Below, piece after piece: positions 60,675 through 64,000 of a DNA stretch of 64,000 nt. The DNA comes from AP-15 sp963772965. GTDB taxonomy: Bacteria; Pseudomonadota; Alphaproteobacteria; ATCC43930; CGMCC-115725. The notes beneath the pieces were generated by a model, which saw nothing but the letters and a program-made list of their open reading frames with translations, was not told the DNA's origin and did not search any database. The stretch covers positions 1 through 64,000 of the forward strand of contig CAVYZU010000006.1 of assembly GCA_963772965.1 (NCBI GenBank), in the 5' to 3' direction. The number at the start of each line of letters is the position of its first letter. The stretch's first letter is position 1. The position numbers and the translations under genes are program-made.

Positions 60675-62636
60675 CTAACGAGATCGGAGATCAGTGGCTG
60701 GGTTGGCGGCGACAACTGCGATCAGCGCCGCGCCGTACCGCTCGACTTTATCGCGACCTATGCCGGGTATCTGAGCAAGATCGGCAAGAGTGGTCGGTCG
60801 CCGCCGGGCGATCTCGGTCAATGTGCGATCGTGAAAGATGACATAAGCTGGCAGCTCCTGCTCGCGCGCCTCAGTGAGCCGCCAAGCTCGCAGCGCTTCC
60901 CATAATCCATGAGAGACCGGGTCGATTTCGGACGAGGCCGGGCCTTCACTCGACCGCCGCTTGCGATCCGTTTTGGCCGGTCCGGATTCTCGGCGCAAAC
61001 GCACTGTCTTGGCGCAGCGCAGTATCTCCGAGGCCCCCGCACCCAGTGACAAGCCGCCGTGACTGGCAAAGTCGGAGACCACCAGTCCTTGCGCCACCAA
61101 TTGGCGAAGAACCGCCAACCAGCCGCGGCGATCCAACTCCGTGCCGACCCCAAAGGTCTTCAACTTATCGTGTCCGAGGCGTTTGACACGATCGTTTGCA
61201 ACGCCGAGCAGCACATCGACAAGGTAATGGGCTCCAAAACGTTGGCCGGTACGATAAACTGCGGAAAGAGCCTTTTGCGCTGCGACCGTCCCGTCCCAAG
61301 TCGCGGGTGGTTCGCGGCAATTGTCGCAATTACCACAGGGTTGGTGGTCGCGCTCACCGAAATAGCCGAGCAATACCTGGCGCCGGCACGACACTGTTTC
61401 GCAATAACCGAGCAGAGCGTCGATCTTCTGCCGCTCGATCCGGGCCCGGTCCCTGCCCCACTCGCCGGCATCGGTAAGCCGCAATAGGCTCATTACGTCG
61501 GAGATGCCGTAGGTCATCCAGGCATCGGCCGGCAGCCCGTCGCGGCCGGCGCGCCCCGTCTCCTGGTAATAGGCTTCGAGGTTCTTCGGCGGATCCAGAT
61601 GCGCAACAAAACGCACATCCGGCTTGTCGATCCCCATCCCGAAGGCAATCGTCGCGGCGACGATCACGCCGTCTTCACGCAAGAACCGTTCCTGGTTGCC
61701 TTCGCGAACCGCGGGATCGAGCCCGGCATGATAAGGAAGTGCGACGCGCCCGCGCGCCGACAGCCATGCAGAGGCTTCTTCGGTCGCCCTGCGGGTCGAA
61801 CAATAGACGATCCCGGCATCGTTTTGATGCCGAGCAGACAGAAACTGGCCTAGCTGATCGAGCGGTTTGCGCTTCGGAACGATTTGATAAAACAAATTTG
61901 GTCGGTCATAACCGGCGGCGAACACGGGTGCCGAGCCAAGGCCGAGCTGCGCGACAATGTCGCGCTGGGTCGGTTCATCGGCGGTCGCTGTCAAAGCGAT
62001 CAGCGGCACTCCGGGAAAGCGCTTTTTTAGGATCGAGAGCTGCTGGTATTCAGGACGGAAGTCGTGCCCCCATTGCGAGATGCAGTGCGCCTCGTCGATT
62101 GCGAACAGGGCCAGCGGCGTTTGCTCGAGCAGACCGAGACAGCGCGCCGTCATCAGCCGTTCCGGGGCGACGTAGAGGAGGTCCAACCGGCCATCGCCGA
62201 CCGCCCGTTCGGTGGCGGCGGCTTCGGCAGGCGATAGCCGCGAATTCAAAGCGGCAGCACAGACGCCCACCTGGCGCAAGGCGTCGACTTGGTCCTTCAT
62301 CAGTGCAATCAGCGGCGAGACGACAACACCGAGACCGGGGCGCAACAGCGTTGGGAGCTGATAACACAGCGATTTGCCGCCGCCGGTCGGCATTAGCACG
62401 ACGGCATCGCCGCCGCCTGTCACATGCTCAATGACCGCGCGCTGCAAGCCGCGAAATTGCTCAAAGCCAAAGACCTCGCGCAACAGCCGCTCCGGCGAGG
62501 CGCCGGCTAGGGTCCGCATCTCCCGAGATTTTTCGGCCGGCGCGTTCGGACCATTCTGGCTCAATACCGCGTTCTCCTCACGCGTCAGATGCGCAAAGGG
62601 ATCGCGCGTGTTAGTGTCTTCGTTGATGAGGGCCAC
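60675..62636 (-). CDS. recQ: RecQ family ATP-dependent DNA helicase
   Basis: A 653-residue 3'-5' DNA helicase of recombination repair. Helicase motifs in order: FEQFRGLQRAVIEHV (motif 0), AVVLMPTGGGKSLCYQLPTL (Walker A), VVVSPLIALMKDQV (Ia), LFAIDEAHCISQWGHDFRPE (DEAH plus the RecQ aromatic loop), LIALTATAD (III), IVYCSTRRATEE (IV) and IAFGMGIDKPDVRFVAH, YYQETGRAGRDG (V, VI). The zinc region has CRRQVLL, CGNCDNCREP. The C-terminal HRDC domain is LWEALRAWRLTEAREQELPA to PGIGRDKVERYG. The frame is intact. Confidence 0.95.
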   Translation of the reverse strand: MALINEDTNTRDPFAHLTREENAVLSQNGPNAPAEKSREMRTLAGASPERLLREVFGFEQFRGLQRAVIEHVTGGGDAVVLMPTGGGKSLCYQLPTLLRPGLGVVVSPLIALMKDQVDALRQVGVCAAALNSRLSPAEAAATERAVGDGRLDLLYVAPERLMTARCLGLLEQTPLALFAIDEAHCISQWGHDFRPEYQQLSILKKRFPGVPLIALTATADEPTQRDIVAQLGLGSAPVFAAGYDRPNLFYQIVPKRKPLDQLGQFLSARHQNDAGIVYCSTRRATEEASAWLSARGRVALPYHAGLDPAVREGNQERFLREDGVIVAATIAFGMGIDKPDVRFVAHLDPPKNLEAYYQETGRAGRDGLPADAWMTYGISDVMSLLRLTDAGEWGRDRARIERQKIDALLGYCETVSCRRQVLLGYFGERDHQPCGNCDNCREPPATWDGTVAAQKALSAVYRTGQRFGAHYLVDVLLGVANDRVKRLGHDKLKTFGVGTELDRRGWLAVLRQLVAQGLVVSDFASHGGLSLGAGASEILRCAKTVRLRRESGPAKTDRKRRSSEGPASSEIDPVSHGLWEALRAWRLTEAREQELPAYVIFHDRTLTEIARRRPTTLADLAQIPGIGRDKVERYGAALIAVVAANPATDLRSR

Positions 62637-62787
62637 GACAACCTTATATCAGAAAACGCGAATTCGGCTGACCGGCTGTGACGTACATCCGCGCCAGACG
62701 TCCCGAAGCCGTGGCGAGCGAGGTGCCGTGCAACATCGATCCCGAATTTGGCACGGCGCGCGCAAGCGGGCGGCCGGAGGCGGTGTG

Positions 62788-64000
62788 ATGGCGGGATTTG
62801 CGATCCTCGCGCTCTCGCTCGCTACGTTGCCCGCCACTGCCGACCCACCCGCCCCGCCGCCAACGCCCACCGCGTCTAGCGACGTCAGCGCCGGCCCAGC
62901 AACCCTGACACCGTTCACCGGCGACACCGCCATCGAAGATCGGCTCGACTCGGCCGGGCATGTCGTGATCCGGGGTGAGCGGCTGCACGAGCATTTGGTC
63001 CGTAGATTTTATGCGGCGCACCATTGGCAGACGGTGTGGAACGATCACCACGATGCCGCCGCGGCGCTGTTCCCGGAGGTGTCGCGCGCCGACCAGCACG
63101 GTCTCGACCCGGCCTCATTCCACAGCATCGCGCTCGGCGACGCTGGCCGCGCATTATCTCCGGTCGAATACGACCTGCTTCTATCGGATGCAATTCTCTC
63201 CTATGCCGACGCGCTGGCGCGCGGCGCCATGCCGGTCGGGGACCGGCCGGAGGAGGAGGATCTGCAGCCGAAGCCGGTCGACATCGTTGCAACCGTCGAT
63301 CGCGCGATGTCAGAGCCTGATCCGGCGCAGACGATCGAGACGCTCGCCCCGACATCGCCGGAATACCTCGCGATGCGCCGCGCCTATGCGGAATATCTGG
63401 CAGCTGCGGCGGCGGGGCGCAGGCCATGGAGCGTCGCCGCACTTGGCCCCGTGCCGCGAGTGGGCACCGCTGAGGCGTTGCGGCGAGCGCGGCAAATCGC
63501 GATCAACCTCGAGCGATTGCGGTGGCTGCCGCGCGACATACCGCCTGATCGGCTCGTCGTCGACGCGGCGGTTTCGCAGCTTCAGTTGTTCCGCGACGAT
63601 CGCGCGGAATTCACAACCCGGGTCGTCGTCGGCGAGTTCGACAAGCAGACCCCGGAGCTTCAGTCGATCGTCAAGACGATCCTGTTCAACCCTCCGTGGA
63701 ACATCCCGCCCTCGATCGTCAAAAAAGAAATCCTGCCAAAACTGGCGGGAAATCGCGGTTATCTCGCCGAGCATCACATGCGTTGGCGCGGGCCGATGTC
63801 GATCCAGCAGGAGGCGGGTCCACATAGCGCGCTGGGCAGGCTCAAATTCGAGATGGAAGACCGGTTCGACGTCTATCTCCACGACACTCCGGAAAGATGG
63901 CGCTTCCAATCCGCCGATCGGATGATGAGCCATGGCTGCGTGCGGGTCGAAAATCCACGGGCGCTGGCCTCGTTGCTGCTCGGCATCACGCCGGAGGAAA
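62788..64000 (+). CDS. Murein L,D-transpeptidase, partial
   Basis: A periplasmic peptidoglycan cross-linking enzyme of the long YcbB type; 404 residues are in the window and the 3' end is cut off. ATG 62788 follows GGAGG. It starts with a short signal peptide (MAGFAILALSLATLPATADP) and a Pro-rich linker. The scaffold domain begins LHEHLVRRFYAAHHWQTVWN and contains LLSDAILSYADALARGAMPV. The YkuD catalytic domain begins RLVVDAAVSQLQLFRDD and has the FNPPWNIPPSIVKKEILPKL region. The nucleophile Cys is in MMSHGCVRVENPRALASLLL (about residue 384). Divergent from recQ. Confidence 0.92.
   Translation, partial: MAGFAILALSLATLPATADPPAPPPTPTASSDVSAGPATLTPFTGDTAIEDRLDSAGHVVIRGERLHEHLVRRFYAAHHWQTVWNDHHDAAAALFPEVSRADQHGLDPASFHSIALGDAGRALSPVEYDLLLSDAILSYADALARGAMPVGDRPEEEDLQPKPVDIVATVDRAMSEPDPAQTIETLAPTSPEYLAMRRAYAEYLAAAAAGRRPWSVAALGPVPRVGTAEALRRARQIAINLERLRWLPRDIPPDRLVVDAAVSQLQLFRDDRAEFTTRVVVGEFDKQTPELQSIVKTILFNPPWNIPPSIVKKEILPKLAGNRGYLAEHHMRWRGPMSIQQEAGPHSALGRLKFEMEDRFDVYLHDTPERWRFQSADRMMSHGCVRVENPRALASLLLGITPEE

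Noticed and set aside
62975..63925. 316-codon plus-strand ORF at the right end
   Set aside because: Arg/Ser-rich out-of-frame reading; the real frame is the L,D-transpeptidase from 62788 with HGCVR.
1..64000. CRISPR array, retron, rRNA operon or prophage structural genes
   Set aside because: I looked for regularly spaced repeats, reverse-transcriptase motifs, rRNA segments and capsid/tail genes and saw none.

Overview
The window reads as chromosomal DNA of a GC-rich alphaproteobacterium, most likely Hyphomicrobiales (Bradyrhizobium/Xanthobacter-like). This rests on a MucR/Ros regulator, a SciP-type CtrA inhibitor, Flp pilins, a moxR-DUF58-DUF4159 operon beside DUF1285, CoA pyrophosphatase, DUF6111 and CCA-adding enzyme genes, and many small orphan genes of a kind common in this group. 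The genus is an inference from gene content; no rRNA or intact tRNA is present.

Positions 1-8600 hold decayed metabolic genes (an IorAB-type molybdenum hydroxylase pair, a PhyH dioxygenase, a homoserine dehydrogenase stub, an SDR tail) and a scatter of small genes that includes two related receiver-only response regulators. Positions 8650-13930 are a nest of insertion sequences: an IS5-type element is split by an IS1634-type element, and a second, inverted copy of the latter lies 248 bp away. Target duplications are readable for all three insertions. Positions 13980-19400 carry a MucR regulator, small stress or orphan genes, an MntP-like exporter, a GNAT enzyme and an XRE protein.

Positions 19400-27300 are accessory: an IS110 transposase with structured flanks, a 25-codon ORF followed by a perfect hairpin, a two-gene unit made of a tyrosine recombinase and a 702-residue protein with a DUF2513-like N-terminus and a glycine/alanine-rich hydrophobic core, an IS1595 element, and a hypothetical gene cut by that element. 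Positions 27300-34500 encode three consecutive secreted ester hydrolases (two tannase/feruloyl-esterase family proteins and one broken Abhydrolase_10-type gene). The broken gene contains a 35-bp fold-back. An SDR oxidoreductase follows. Positions 36239-41444 are an IS21 element whose istB gene is split by a serine-recombinase element, and next to it lies the 3' part of a tRNA-Glu.

Positions 41900-64000 are mostly conserved chromosome: cupin, pssA/psd phospholipid genes, the Bat-like operon (moxR, DUF58, DUF4159, vWA/amidotransferase-like), the divergent DUF1285-nudix-DUF6111-cca operon, a frameshifted pepN, radC, sciP, a GT87 glycosyltransferase, two Flp pilins, recQ and a partial L,D-transpeptidase.

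Single-base frameshifts affect several unrelated conserved genes, so a draft assembly with indel errors must be considered alongside true pseudogenization. The best candidate for something undescribed is the recombinase plus DUF2513/hydrophobic-core gene pair at 21737-24828.
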